From Paracoccus methylovorus (GTDB lineage: Bacteria; Pseudomonadota; Alphaproteobacteria; Rhodobacterales; Rhodobacteraceae): a DNA stretch of 64,000 nt. The stretch spans positions 1,240,001-1,304,000 of the forward strand of contig NZ_CP070368.1 in assembly GCF_016919705.1 (NCBI RefSeq). Reading direction: 5' to 3'. Shown here in pieces: positions 44,645 through 54,167 of the stretch. Made by a program: the position numbers and the translations under genes. The notes under the pieces were generated by a model. That model saw only the letters and a program-made list of their open reading frames with translations, had not been told where the DNA came from and did no database searches. Numbering within the stretch: the first letter of the stretch is position 1; each line of letters starts with the position of its first letter.

Positions 44645-45457
44645 TCAGGCACTTTCGAACCTGATCGGATGGCGGAGGAATTGCGTGGCCTTACCCGAGA
44701 CGCGCTCGGGATCACCCGTGGTCAGAAAGCGCCGGACGCTGCCCGTGCCCAGCATTTCGGGATGGCGCTTAAGGTAATCTTCAAGGCTTTCAGCAACAAG
44801 ATCGGGCTGGGAATAAACCGTGACCTGCGGCCCCAGCGCCTTCTGGAAAGCGGCCTGCACCAGCGGATAATGCGTGCAGCCCAGGATCGCCGCCTCGGGA
44901 TAGGGCATGCGGCGCAAAAGCGCCTCGACATGGCTGGCCACCAAAGCTTCGGCCAAGATTTCATCGCCCATCTCAATGGCATCCACGACACCGCCGCAGG
45001 GCTGCGCCTCGACATCTACGCCGATGGCGCGAAAGGCCAATTCGCGCTGAAAAGCTCGGCTGGCGACGGTGGCGGGTGTCGCAAACAAGGCCACATGCTT
45101 CACTGCCACCTCATTTGGGGGCGAATTGTCGCCCCAGCGCCTTTCGGTCAATGCCTCGATCATCGGGACAAAGACGCCCAGAACGCGCTTGTCGGCGGGC
45201 AGCCAGGTTTCCTGCATGCGCTTGAGCGCGGCTGCCGACGCGGTGTTGCAGGCAAGGATCACCAGATCGCAGCCTTCGGCCCAAAGCCGCTCAACCCCAG
45301 CGCAGGTCAGGTCGAAAATGTCGTCGGCATCGCGCACGCCGTATGGGGTATGGGCATTGTCACCCAGATACACCAAGGGCAGTTCGGGCATGCGGGCGGC
45401 AATCGCGGACAGGACTGTCAGACCGCCCAAACCCGAATCGAATACGCCCACTGCCAT
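44645..45457 (-). CDS. murI: Glutamate racemase MurI
   Basis: The 270-residue product has [18 protein letters not shown] at the start, [15 protein letters not shown] with the first catalytic Cys, and [16 protein letters not shown] with the second. The enzyme makes D-glutamate for peptidoglycan. It is upstream of ccmE in the same direction, with a promoter expected in the gap before it. Confidence 0.96.
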   Translation of the reverse strand: MAVGVFDSGLGGLTVLSAIAARMPELPLVYLGDNAHTPYGVRDADDIFDLTCAGVERLWAEGCDLVILACNTASAAALKRMQETWLPADKRVLGVFVPMIEALTERRWGDNSPPNEVAVKHVALFATPATVASRAFQRELAFRAIGVDVEAQPCGGVVDAIEMGDEILAEALVASHVEALLRRMPYPEAAILGCTHYPLVQAAFQKALGPQVTVYSQPDLVAESLEDYLKRHPEMLGTGSVRRFLTTGDPERVSGKATQFLRHPIRFESA

Positions 45458-45879
45458 GTCCAGCCTCCTGCTCGCGATGCGTCTTTTTAAGATGCGTCAT
45501 GCGGGAACGCCATGATTTATGTCATCCGGCCGCCGGTGCCTTGGCTTGACCACAGGACCATGACCGTCCAACGGCAGCGGCTGCTCGGCCCGTTTCATGG
45601 GGCACAGCGGCTTGCGGGGTGCCGCCTCCACCGCCGCCGGATCTCCGCTTGCCTTCCATGTAAAAGAATCGGGCGCTTTGTCGCAGCGAATCGGCTCGTC
45701 CCGGTGTTTCCTGCCCTCTTATCAGCCCTTCGCCTGCTACATGGCTGCTCGCCCGGCATTGTGGGTAAGCAACACTGACAGATAAAGGGTTTTCTTGGCG
45801 TTTTGCAGGCTTGTTCCGCTAATCTTCTGTGATAAGGGTTGCACGGATTGCATGGCTGATGCCGCAAGAAAGCACTGTT
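45458..45879. other. Divergent intergenic region between murI and the LysR gene
   Basis: No convincing gene is seen. The region must hold the two outward promoters, but I cannot place either with confidence. Short frames here have no start signals or family resemblance. Confidence 0.5.
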
Positions 45880-46800
45880 ATGGATTGGGATAAGTTAAGA
45901 ATATTTCACGCCGTCGCCGACGCGGGCAGTCTGACCCACGCGGGCGATGTTTTGCATCTGTCCCAGTCCGCAGTCAGCCGTCAGATCCGCGCGCTCGAGG
46001 ATTCGCTGGGCACTACCCTTTTTCACCGCCATGCCCGCGGGCTGATCCTGACTGAACAGGGTGAGTTGCTGTTCGAGGCGACTTCTTCCATGGTCCGTAA
46101 GCTCGACACCACGGCCGCGCGCATCCGCGACAGCGAGGAAAGCGTCTTTGGCGAGTTGAAGGTCACCACGACCACCGGCTTCGGCACCATGTGGCTGGTG
46201 CCCCGGCTTGCCAAGCTTTACGACCGCTATCCCGATCTGAAGATCGACCTGATGCTGGAAGAGCGCGTGCTGGACCTGCCCATGCGCGAGGCAGATGTCG
46301 CCATCCGCATGAAAGAGCCGAACCAGCAGGACCTGATCCGCCGTCGGCTGCTCAATATCCGCATGCGACTTTACGCCACGCCCGAGTATCTGGCCAAGGC
46401 GGGCGTCCCCCAGACGCTTGAAGATCTGGGAACGCACCGGCTGATCTGCCAAAATCCACAGACGCCGCAGGTCAGTTCGGGCGCGGTATTGTCGCAGATG
46501 CTGCTGAGCCGGAACATCAGCTCGACCCTGATGGTGAACAATTACTTCGGGGTATTGCAGGGCGTGCTGAACCATGTCGGGCTAGGCGTCCTGCCGGACT
46601 ATCTTTCGTCGGATTTTCCAAATCTTACCAGGGTCTTACCGGATGTTCAGTCCGGCGAGGTCCCGGTCTTTCTGGCCTTCCCGGAAGAACTGCGCGCCTC
46701 GCGCCGTGTCGCGGCGTTCCGCGACTTCGTGCTTGAGGAAATCCAGTCGCTGCGTCGCCAACAGACCGACGACCAGCCCGGCGATCCGTCCGCCGGATGA
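45880..46800 (+). CDS. LysR-family transcriptional regulator
   Basis: The 306-residue product starts at the ATG at 45880. The N-terminal helix-turn-helix is KLRIFHAVADAGSLTHAG with LSQSAVSRQIRALE, which is the LysR consensus. The substrate-binding domain spans about residues 90-290. No enzyme gene in divergent position other than murI is a clear target. The gene is followed by a candidate small RNA. Confidence 0.93.
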   Translation: MDWDKLRIFHAVADAGSLTHAGDVLHLSQSAVSRQIRALEDSLGTTLFHRHARGLILTEQGELLFEATSSMVRKLDTTAARIRDSEESVFGELKVTTTTGFGTMWLVPRLAKLYDRYPDLKIDLMLEERVLDLPMREADVAIRMKEPNQQDLIRRRLLNIRMRLYATPEYLAKAGVPQTLEDLGTHRLICQNPQTPQVSSGAVLSQMLLSRNISSTLMVNNYFGVLQGVLNHVGLGVLPDYLSSDFPNLTRVLPDVQSGEVPVFLAFPEELRASRRVAAFRDFVLEEIQSLRRQQTDDQPGDPSAG

Positions 46801-46826
46801 ACACCCCGCAGGCAGATGCCGGGCGC

Positions 46827-46855
46827 TTTTGCACAAGGCATTCGCAGAATGCATA
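46827..46855 (+). promoter_or_regulatory. Candidate sigma-70-type promoter of a small RNA
   Basis: TTGCAC followed after 17 bases by CATATC, just after the LysR gene stop, fits a -35/-10 pair. A second pair, TTGAAC (46887-46892) and ATATCT (46909-46914) with 16-base spacing, lies further down and would give a shorter RNA. Either could start a transcript ending at the terminator at 46977-47003. Confidence 0.4.
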
Positions 46856-46864
46856 TCGGCCATG

Positions 46865-47003
46865 TGCCGCAATGCGGAAATGATCCTTGAACCCCCGGGC
46901 CGCTGCACATATCTCCCATCTCGAAGGGGATGATTTGAGGAAACTCTCATAACCTTCACCTCCCTGTTGGACTTGAGCCGGGCCTTGTGCCCGGCTTTTT
47001 TTT
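46865..47003 (+). ncRNA. Candidate small RNA between the LysR gene and purL
   Basis: No open frame fills this stretch, yet it has promoter-like sequences upstream and a strong terminator at its end, well before the purL start at 47105. Depending on the promoter used the RNA would be about 80 or 140 bases. The segment CTTCACCTCCCTG contains a CCUCC anti-Shine-Dalgarno motif, which is common in small RNAs of alphaproteobacteria. The RNA could instead be a purL leader with attenuation, but the gap after the terminator argues for a free RNA. Known families could not be recognised. Confidence 0.45.
46977..47003 (+). terminator. Rho-independent terminator
   Basis: GCCGGGC (46977-46983) pairs with GCCCGGC (46989-46995) across the five-base loop CTTGT, followed by eight T. 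It ends the candidate small RNA and insulates purL. Confidence 0.9.
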
Positions 47004-47104
47004 GCCCTTGGCGGGCTCGTTTTTCCTGCCCTCGCGCGCGGGCTCTTTCCTAACCGGGCGGCGGCGCTTAAAAGGCCGCAATACCGGGGAAAAGGGCGCC
47101 TGAC

Positions 47105-49276
47105 ATGAACGAACCGCAGATCACCGAGGAACTGATCGCCGCGCACGGGCTCAAGCCCGACGAATATCAGCGCATCCTCGAGATCATCGGACGCAAACCC
47201 AGCTTTACCGAGTTGGGCATCTTCTCGGCCATGTGGAACGAACATTGCTCGTACAAGTCGTCCAAGAAATGGCTGCGCACCCTGCCGACCACGGGGCCGC
47301 AGGTGATCTGCGGACCGGGCGAGAACGCGGGCGTCGTGGACATCGGCGACGGGCAGGCCGTGGTCTTCAAGATGGAAAGCCACAACCACCCGTCCTATAT
47401 CGAACCGCATCAGGGCGCCGCGACCGGCGTGGGCGGCATCCTGCGCGACGTCTTTACCATGGGCGCCCGCCCCATCGCCGCCATGGACGCGCTGTCCTTT
47501 GGCCGGCCCGATCATCCCAAGACGGCGCATCTGGTCAAGGGCGTAGTCGAGGGTATCGGCGCCTATGGCAATGCTTTCGGCGTGCCGAATGTCGGCGGCG
47601 AGGTGCGCTTTCATCGCAGCTATGACGGCAACTGTCTGGTGAACGCATTTGCCGCCGGGCTGGCCGACAGCGACAAGATATTCTATTCGGCCGCCTCGGG
47701 CATCGGCATGCCCGTGGTCTATCTGGGCGCCAAGACGGGCCGCGACGGCGTCGGCGGCGCCACCATGGCCAGCGCAGAATTCGATGACACGATCGAGGAA
47801 AAACGGCCCACCGTTCAGGTCGGCGACCCCTTCACCGAAAAATGCCTGCTGGAAGCGTGCCTTGAGCTGATGCAGACCGACAGCGTGATCTCGATCCAGG
47901 ACATGGGTGCTGCGGGCCTGACCTGTTCGGCGGTCGAGATGGGCGACAAGGGCGGCCTGGGCATCAAGCTGGTCCTGGACGCCGTGCCGCAGCGCGAAAC
48001 CAATATGACCGCCTATGAGATGATGCTCTCGGAAAGCCAGGAGCGGATGCTCATGGTGCTGAAGCCCGAAAAAGAGGCAGAGGCGCGGGCGATCTTTGAA
48101 AAATGGGATCTGGACTTCGCCATCGTCGGCGAAACCATCGCCGAGGATCGTTTCCTGATCCTGCATGGCAACGAAGTCATGGCCGATCTGCCGCTGTCGA
48201 AACTGTCCTCCAGCGCGCCCGAATATGACCGCCCTTGGGTCGAAACGCCGCCTGCCGGTGAAATGCCCGCCCTGCCCGCGATCACCCCCATCGCGGCGCT
48301 GAAGACGCTGATCGGCAGCCCGAACCACGCACACAAAAGCTGGGTCTGGGAACAATACGACACCCAGGTCGGTGCCGACACCGTCCGCCGCCCCGGTCTT
48401 GGCGCCGGCGTGGTGCGCGTGCATGGCACCGAGAAGGCACTGGCCTTCACCAGCGACGTGACCCCACGCTATGTCAGGGCGAACCCCTATGAGGGCGGCA
48501 AACAGGCGGTGGCCGAAGCCTATCGCAACCTGTCCGCCTGCGGCGCCCTGCCTCTGGCCACGACTGACAACCTGAATTTCGGCAATCCCGAAAAGCCCGA
48601 GATCATGGGCCAGTTGGTGGGCGCCATCAAAGGCATCGGCGAAGCTTGTGCGGCGCTGGATTTCCCCATCGTTTCGGGCAACGTCTCGCTTTACAATGAA
48701 ACCGACGGCAAGGGCATCCTGCCCACCCCCACCATCGGCGGTGTCGGGCTGATCGCTGATCTGGACGATCTGATCTCTGGTCTGCCAGCCGAGGGTGATG
48801 TCGCGCTGGTCATCGGCGAAACGAAAGGCCACCTTGGTCAATCGGCTTTGGCCGCCGAAGCCTTTGGCATCGAAGCGGGCGATGCGCCGCATGTGGACCT
48901 GACCGCCGAGCGGCGTCACGGCGAATTCCTGCGCGGCCATGGCAAGTTGATCTCGGCCGCGACCGATCTGGCGGATGGCGGGCTGGCTTTGGCCGCTTTC
49001 GAATTGGCCGAGGCGGCGAAACTTGGGGTTACGCTGGACAGTGCCAATATCGGCCAGCTCTTTGGCGAGGATCAGGCGCGTTATCTGGTGGCCTGCACCC
49101 CCGGAAATGCCGCGAAACTGGCCGAAGCCGCCGCAATGGCAGGAATTGCGCTGATGCAGGTCGGCAGCTTTGGCGGCGAATTGGTCGCCTTTGGCGGCGA
49201 TGCCGCGCCACTGACCGACCTGTCGCGGCTTTATCGCAGCGCCTTTGAGAAAAGCCTGAATCTGGAACTCGCCTGA
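47105..49276 (+). CDS. purL: Phosphoribosylformylglycinamidine synthase subunit PurL
   Basis: The 723-residue small-type PurL has the expected length. [19 protein letters not shown] is the N-terminal active-site segment, [20 protein letters not shown] the ATP/metal-binding motif, and FAVVGE-like GFAIVGE (DFAIVGETI) follows later. It makes FGAM from FGAR with glutamine amide, working with PurQ and PurS, which are elsewhere. The antisense strand carries a very long open frame that is a codon-bias shadow. Confidence 0.97.
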   Translation: MNEPQITEELIAAHGLKPDEYQRILEIIGRKPSFTELGIFSAMWNEHCSYKSSKKWLRTLPTTGPQVICGPGENAGVVDIGDGQAVVFKMESHNHPSYIEPHQGAATGVGGILRDVFTMGARPIAAMDALSFGRPDHPKTAHLVKGVVEGIGAYGNAFGVPNVGGEVRFHRSYDGNCLVNAFAAGLADSDKIFYSAASGIGMPVVYLGAKTGRDGVGGATMASAEFDDTIEEKRPTVQVGDPFTEKCLLEACLELMQTDSVISIQDMGAAGLTCSAVEMGDKGGLGIKLVLDAVPQRETNMTAYEMMLSESQERMLMVLKPEKEAEARAIFEKWDLDFAIVGETIAEDRFLILHGNEVMADLPLSKLSSSAPEYDRPWVETPPAGEMPALPAITPIAALKTLIGSPNHAHKSWVWEQYDTQVGADTVRRPGLGAGVVRVHGTEKALAFTSDVTPRYVRANPYEGGKQAVAEAYRNLSACGALPLATTDNLNFGNPEKPEIMGQLVGAIKGIGEACAALDFPIVSGNVSLYNETDGKGILPTPTIGGVGLIADLDDLISGLPAEGDVALVIGETKGHLGQSALAAEAFGIEAGDAPHVDLTAERRHGEFLRGHGKLISAATDLADGGLALAAFELAEAAKLGVTLDSANIGQLFGEDQARYLVACTPGNAAKLAEAAAMAGIALMQVGSFGGELVAFGGDAAPLTDLSRLYRSAFEKSLNLELA

Positions 49277-49690
49277 CCGGGAAGCGGCCCTTGGCCGCTG
49301 CCTCCGGCGGGGGTATTTGGGCAACGAAGAAAGACTGGGGCGGCGCGGCGGAAGACCTAGATGCCTCATGCAGCCTGCCGCCAAGGGGGTCCGCCGAGTG
49401 ATTTGCGGCGGCAGCATCGCCGTAAATGGCCCTGTCAGACAGGCAGCTTCCGGGCACCGATCCGCGGAATGACGTTTTATAAACACCGCCTTCCTCATGA
49501 ACGGTTTAAGGCGCCATCTGCCTAGTAGCGTGAGGCCCATGTCCGTGAGATCCTCGTCGGCGTAGTGCAACCTTTGCGCTGGTTCCCGAGGTCGTCTTTT
49601 CCTTTACCGCCGGCGTCGACTAGCGGGGTCGGTCTGTTCACATCCTCCCGTCAGAACGGCTGGGTCCTTTCGGGCGTTCCCTTCTTTTAC
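49277..49690. other. Intergenic region after purL; weak hairpin, no gene recognised
   Basis: AGCGGCC/GGCCGCT at 49283-49299 forms a short hairpin just after purL but has no T run. It is followed by a CCTCCGGCGGGGGTATTT-type sequence that I recall recurring after genes in Rhodobacteraceae. The rest, up to the LacI stop, has no convincing frame. Confidence 0.4.
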
Positions 49691-50746
49691 TCAGGTGGTT
49701 GCAACCACACCTTGCGCCACCGATCTGCGCATGACCAATGTCGTCTCTATCGCAAGCTCCTTGATACTGTCGCCGCCGTTTCCTGATAGCAGCCAGTCGA
49801 TACTGCGCCTTGCGATCTCGTCCACGGGCTGGCGAAAGGTGGTCAGGTTATATCCCTCCCACCCCGCCTGGGCGATGTCATCGAACCCGATCAGCGACAG
49901 TTGTTCGGGAATGCGAATGCCAAGCCGCCATCGCGCGACATCCATGATGCCGCATGCCATCAGGTCGGTGGTGCAAAAGATGCCGTCGGGACGATCTGGC
50001 CGCGCAAGCAGCGCCATGCCCAACGTCCGTCCGGTTTCGTAAGAGGTCATGCCTCGACGCTCTTCGATCCAGTCGATGCCAGAGCGCGTTGCGGCTTCAC
50101 GGAATCCGTGCTCGCGTCCGCGCAGGCTGGGCGTATCCGCCGCAGAACTGGCCAGCGCGATACGCCTGCAACCCGCCGCGAAAAGGATCGCGACGGCCCG
50201 CCTACCGGCCTCGGCATCGTCCACCCGGACCCGCAACGCCCCTTCGCGCTCTTCGTCACGGTTGATCAGCACCAGCCGCATTCCGTTGCGAAGGCATGTC
50301 TCGGCCAGCGACTGGTCCGGCATACCCGAAAGGATGATGGCCGCATCCGTGCGATAGCTGATCGCCTGCCGCATGGCGCGTTCGACACTGGCATCGGAAC
50401 GGTCGGTGTTGATGACCAGCGCGACCTTTCCTGCCTGTTGCAGGGCTTCGGTCAGTGCCGAAAGCAGGTGTGACCTATACGGCGTCGCGATCTCGGATGC
50501 GATCAGGGCGACCAGCCCGGTTTCGTTCCTGATCAGGCCGCTGGCAAGCCGGTTGACCTGATAGCCAAGCTGATCGGCCGCTTTGAGGATCCTGGCCCTT
50601 GTGTCGGGCGACACGCTGGCCCCGGGGGTAAAACAGCGCGAAACCGCCGCACGCGACACGCCTGCCAAATCTGCAACATCTTTTGCGCTGACGGATCTGC
50701 GGGACACTGGACGCTCTGGCGGTTTGAGAATTGCACTGGTTTGCAA
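49691..50746 (-). CDS. LacI-family transcriptional regulator
   Basis: The 351-residue product has an N-terminal helix-turn-helix (VSAKDVADLAGVSRAAVSRC, then FTPGASVSPDTRARIL) and hinge helix, and a periplasmic-binding-like sensor domain (LVALIASEIATPYRSHLLSAL). It is divergent from the ABC importer operon, 133 bases apart, so it probably represses that operon until a sugar-like inducer binds. The final codons include a 14-base palindrome GTGGTTGCAACCAC at 49695-49708, likely fortuitous. Confidence 0.93.
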   Translation of the reverse strand: MQTSAILKPPERPVSRRSVSAKDVADLAGVSRAAVSRCFTPGASVSPDTRARILKAADQLGYQVNRLASGLIRNETGLVALIASEIATPYRSHLLSALTEALQQAGKVALVINTDRSDASVERAMRQAISYRTDAAIILSGMPDQSLAETCLRNGMRLVLINRDEEREGALRVRVDDAEAGRRAVAILFAAGCRRIALASSAADTPSLRGREHGFREAATRSGIDWIEERRGMTSYETGRTLGMALLARPDRPDGIFCTTDLMACGIMDVARWRLGIRIPEQLSLIGFDDIAQAGWEGYNLTTFRQPVDEIARRSIDWLLSGNGGDSIKELAIETTLVMRRSVAQGVVATT

Positions 50747-50879
50747 CGGTAATCATTCAGCATTTTCCGGGCAATGTCTAAATTATTCTTAAATTTGTTG
50801 ACAGCAGGGCGATTCGCAACTGAACCTTATGCACAGCTTTGCAAAAGCATCCTTGGGGAGGGAGTTGGAGGAAATGGTT
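50747..50879 (+). promoter_or_regulatory. Divergent regulatory region of the LacI gene and the ABC importer operon
   Basis: TTGACA at 50798-50803 is a good -35 candidate for the rightward operon. The stretch TAAATTATTCTTAAATTTG upstream is AT-rich against a GC-rich background. Several TTGCAA-type half-sites (TTTGCAACGG near 50744, ATTCGCAAC near 50812, TTTGCAAAAG near 50839) could be LacI-family operator halves. A ribosome binding site GGAGG lies at 50867-50871. Confidence 0.45.
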
Positions 50880-51905
50880 ATGAGGGGGAAACTTGCGGCC
50901 CTTGCTGTCAGCACAGCGATGTTGCCGGCATTCGCGGCCGGCGCAGCCGAACTGAACCTGATCTGCGCGGCAGATGTCGTCGTATGCGAGAAACTCGTAT
51001 CCGCATTCGAGGCAGAGCATTCCGATATCAGCGTGAACATGGTTCGCCTGTCCTCGGGCGAAACCTATGCCAAGATCCGTGCCGAGGCGCGCAATCCGCA
51101 GACAGATCTGTGGTGGGGCGGCACCGGCGATCCGCATTTGCAGGCCGCGGCCGACGGGCTGACCGCCGTCTATGAATCGCCCCGCATGTCGGAACTGCAT
51201 GACTGGGCTCTCAAACAGGCCGAGGTTTCAGGCAATCGCACGGTGGGTGTCTATAGCGGGGCTTTGGGTTGGGGATACAACACCAAGATCTTCGAGGAAA
51301 AGGGCCTGAAGGAGCCGGCCTGCTGGTCGGATCTGCTGGATCCGGCGCTGAAGGGTGAAATCCAGATTGCCGATCCCAACTCATCGGGCACGGCTTATAC
51401 GGCACTGGCAACGCTGGTGCAGTTGATGGGCGAAGATGAGGCCTTTGAATATCTGAAAGCGCTTCACGCCAATATCTCGCAATATACCAAGTCGGGCTCG
51501 GCCCCCGTCAAGGCGGCCGCGCGTGGCGAAGCCGGGCTGGGTATCGTGTTCATGCATGACGCCGTGGCGCAGTCCGTCGAAGGTTTCCCGATCAAGACCA
51601 TCGCGCCCTGCGAAGGCACGGGCTTTGAGGTCGGGTCGATGTCGATCATCGAAAACGCGCAAAACCCGGACGAAGCCAAGATATTTTACGACTGGGTGCT
51701 GTCGGCCGAGGTGCAGAACCTGATGCCCGAGGCAGGCTCGTTCCAACTGCCATCAAACAAGGCCGCAGTGGCATCCGAGCACGTGCCGGACATGAGCCAG
51801 ATCAAGCTGATCGACTATGACTTTGCCGAATTCGGCTCGGCCGAGCGGCGGCAGGCACTGCTGGCACGATGGGACAAGGAAATCGGTGGACGCGCCGCCG
51901 ATTAA
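50880..51905 (+). CDS. ABC transporter periplasmic binding protein (AfuA/FbpA-like)
   Basis: The 341-residue product starts at the ATG at 50880, eight bases after GGAGG; the ATG at 50874 is too close. A signal peptide (ALAVSTAMLPAFAAGAAE) precedes a type II binding-protein fold: LICAADVVVCEKLV, DLWWGGTGDPHLQAAADG, GVYSGALGWGYNT, and GLGIVFMHDAVAQ. The fold is shared by iron, thiamine and phosphosugar binders. The usual paired Tyr iron ligands near the C-terminus (YY) are not evident, and the fused permease plus a downstream phosphatase point to a phosphorylated organic ligand. That is inference. Confidence 0.9.
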   Translation: MRGKLAALAVSTAMLPAFAAGAAELNLICAADVVVCEKLVSAFEAEHSDISVNMVRLSSGETYAKIRAEARNPQTDLWWGGTGDPHLQAAADGLTAVYESPRMSELHDWALKQAEVSGNRTVGVYSGALGWGYNTKIFEEKGLKEPACWSDLLDPALKGEIQIADPNSSGTAYTALATLVQLMGEDEAFEYLKALHANISQYTKSGSAPVKAAARGEAGLGIVFMHDAVAQSVEGFPIKTIAPCEGTGFEVGSMSIIENAQNPDEAKIFYDWVLSAEVQNLMPEAGSFQLPSNKAAVASEHVPDMSQIKLIDYDFAEFGSAERRQALLARWDKEIGGRAAD

Positions 51906-51971
51906 TAGCCCAACGTTTCGGGGCGGCGTCCTGTCGCCCCGATGCTCACCCCGAAAGTCTGGCAGGTTTCC

Positions 51972-54167
51972 ATGAACGCGGATAACAGGCGACTGGACCG
52001 GGTTTTGCTCGGTATGCTTTTGTCACTGTTGATCTTGCCGTGGTACAAGATCCGCACCGGTTTTTTCAGCTTCGACTGGATCGGGCAGTTGCCGTCGAAT
52101 GAGAACCTCTGGCCCGCCGTTGCGCAGGCGGTCATGGGGCGGTGGCAGCTCTGGCCGTTTCTCATTCTTGCCGCGGCGACCGTCGGGTTGCGCCTTACCA
52201 CGCCGCCCGGACCCGGGCGGGGCCGGTGGCTGGTCCGGGTCGGTTCGTTGGGAATGATCTGGCTGGTGGCCGAAGGCCTGATGCTGGGCAACCGCGGCTG
52301 GAACTGGGGACTGCTGGAAACGCTGTTTGGCCCAGCAACCGGCCAACCGGCCTTCGGCGCCGGCGCCGTGCTGTTGTCGGTGTGCTTTACCTGCCTGATT
52401 TCATTCGGCGCGGCCGAGCGCGGCGCGCTCAAGGGCGATGCTTTCGTTCTGACCTCGATCGCCTTGCTGATCCTGCTGGTCGCGGTGTTCGTATTCTATC
52501 CGATCATGTCGATCTTTACCGGCGCATTTCAGGATTTCGACGGCTCTTTCACCTCGACCGGGGTGCGGCGCAATATCGTCGATCCAAAGATCTGGAGCCT
52601 CGCCTGTCTGACCGGCGGTTCTTGCGGCGTCGCTTGGCGCACATGGTTTCTGGCGATGTGCACGGCGACGGCGACGACGCTGCTTGGGCTGGCCTTCGCG
52701 CTGGTGGCCACCCGGACCCGGTTTCCCTTCAAGCGGGGCCTGCGGTTGCTGACGATCCTGCCGATCATCACGCCGCCCTTCGTCGTTGGTCTGGCGCTGA
52801 CCATGCTGTTGGGCCGGTCCGGGACGATGACGCAACTGATACAGGCAGTAACCGGATGGGAGCTGGGGCGCTGGCTATACGGCCTGACCGGCATCTGGCT
52901 GGCGCAAGTGCTAAGCTTTACGCCGATCTCTTTCCTGGTGCTCATCGGCGTTGTCGAAGGCGTCAGCCCGTCGATAGAAGAGGCGTCGCAGACCCTGCGG
53001 GCCGGGCGCTGGCGCACCTTCCGCAAGGTGTCCCTGCCCCTCATGGCGCCCGGTCTGGCCAACGCATTCCTGATCGGCTTTATCGAAAGCATGGCCGATT
53101 TCGGCAACCCGCTGGTGCTTGGCGGCTCGGGCGGGGTGCTGTCGACCGAGATCTTCTTTTCGGTCGTCGGAGCGCAAAACGACCCCTCGCGCGCCGCGGT
53201 TCTGGCCGCGATCCTGCTGTTCTTTACGCTGTCGGCGTTCCTTGCTCAGCGGGTCTGGCTGGCGGGCCGCAGTTTCGCGACCGTCAGCGGCAAGGGCGAC
53301 GGAGGCAATCACGCGCTGCTTCCTGTCGGCGTCGCAGTCCCGGTGATCGCCATCGTCAGCTTGTGGAGCCTGTTCACCGTGATCGTCTATTCGATGATCC
53401 TGTTCGGCGGTTTCGTAAAAGTGTGGGGTCTGGATCATACCCTGACGCTGGACCACTATATCCGGGCCTTTGGCGTCAACTTCGATGACGGCATCCGGTG
53501 GGTGGGCGTCGCATGGAAAAGCTTCTGGACCACCATGACGATCGCGCTGATCTCAGCGCCGTTGACGGCGGCCGTCGGGCTGCTGACGGCTTGGCTGATC
53601 GCACGCCAGAGGTTCCCCGGCAAAACCCTGTTCGAATTCGTGCTGATGATGAGCTTCGCTATCCCCGGCACAGTCATCGGCATCAGCTATATCATGGCTT
53701 TCAACCTGCCGCCGATCCAGATGACCGGGACCGCCCTGATCCTGATTGTGTGCTTCGTGTCGCGCAACATGCCGGTCGGGGTGCGGGCTGGGGTGGCCGC
53801 GATGGCCCAGATCGACGGTAGTCTGGACGAGGCATCGCTGACCCTTGGCGCCACATCCGGGCGAACGCTGAGAAAGGTGATCCTGCCTTTGCTGCGACCC
53901 GCCATCATGGCCGCGCTGGTCTATAGCTTCGTTCGGGCCATCACCTCGATCTCTGCCGTCATCTTTCTGGTTTCGGCGAAATACAACATGGCCACCGCCT
54001 ATATCGTCGGGCTGGTCGAGAATGGGCAATACGGGGTGGCTATCGCATATTCCTCGGTTCTGATCGTCGTCATGATCGCCGTGATCGGCTCGTTCCAATT
54101 GCTGGTCAAGGAACGCCGCCTGCACCGCCGTCCCGCGCCCGCGGTTCCATATGAGGCAAGAACATGA
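51972..54167 (+). CDS. ABC transporter fused permease (AfuB/FbpB/ThiP type)
   Basis: The 731-residue product starts at the ATG at 51972. It is a tandem permease: two homologous halves each carry an EAA loop, EEASQTLRAGRWRTFRKVSL in the first and DEASLTLGATSGRTLRKVIL in the second. About fourteen membrane spans are expected, with an extra N-terminal membrane portion before the first half. The single-chain fusion is the form seen in AfuB, FbpB and ThiP systems. It sits 66 bases after the binding protein and overlaps the ATPase gene by four bases. Confidence 0.94.
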   Translation: MNADNRRLDRVLLGMLLSLLILPWYKIRTGFFSFDWIGQLPSNENLWPAVAQAVMGRWQLWPFLILAAATVGLRLTTPPGPGRGRWLVRVGSLGMIWLVAEGLMLGNRGWNWGLLETLFGPATGQPAFGAGAVLLSVCFTCLISFGAAERGALKGDAFVLTSIALLILLVAVFVFYPIMSIFTGAFQDFDGSFTSTGVRRNIVDPKIWSLACLTGGSCGVAWRTWFLAMCTATATTLLGLAFALVATRTRFPFKRGLRLLTILPIITPPFVVGLALTMLLGRSGTMTQLIQAVTGWELGRWLYGLTGIWLAQVLSFTPISFLVLIGVVEGVSPSIEEASQTLRAGRWRTFRKVSLPLMAPGLANAFLIGFIESMADFGNPLVLGGSGGVLSTEIFFSVVGAQNDPSRAAVLAAILLFFTLSAFLAQRVWLAGRSFATVSGKGDGGNHALLPVGVAVPVIAIVSLWSLFTVIVYSMILFGGFVKVWGLDHTLTLDHYIRAFGVNFDDGIRWVGVAWKSFWTTMTIALISAPLTAAVGLLTAWLIARQRFPGKTLFEFVLMMSFAIPGTVIGISYIMAFNLPPIQMTGTALILIVCFVSRNMPVGVRAGVAAMAQIDGSLDEASLTLGATSGRTLRKVILPLLRPAIMAALVYSFVRAITSISAVIFLVSAKYNMATAYIVGLVENGQYGVAIAYSSVLIVVMIAVIGSFQLLVKERRLHRRPAPAVPYEART

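Noticed and set aside
46625-49570. A 981-codon open frame antisense to purL
   Set aside because: It mirrors purL codon bias in a GC-rich genome, has no family motif, and crosses the small RNA and terminator region.
49695-49708. The palindrome GTGGTTGCAACCAC as an operator
   Set aside because: It lies inside the last codons of the LacI gene, away from any promoter, so chance or a weak terminator arm is more likely.
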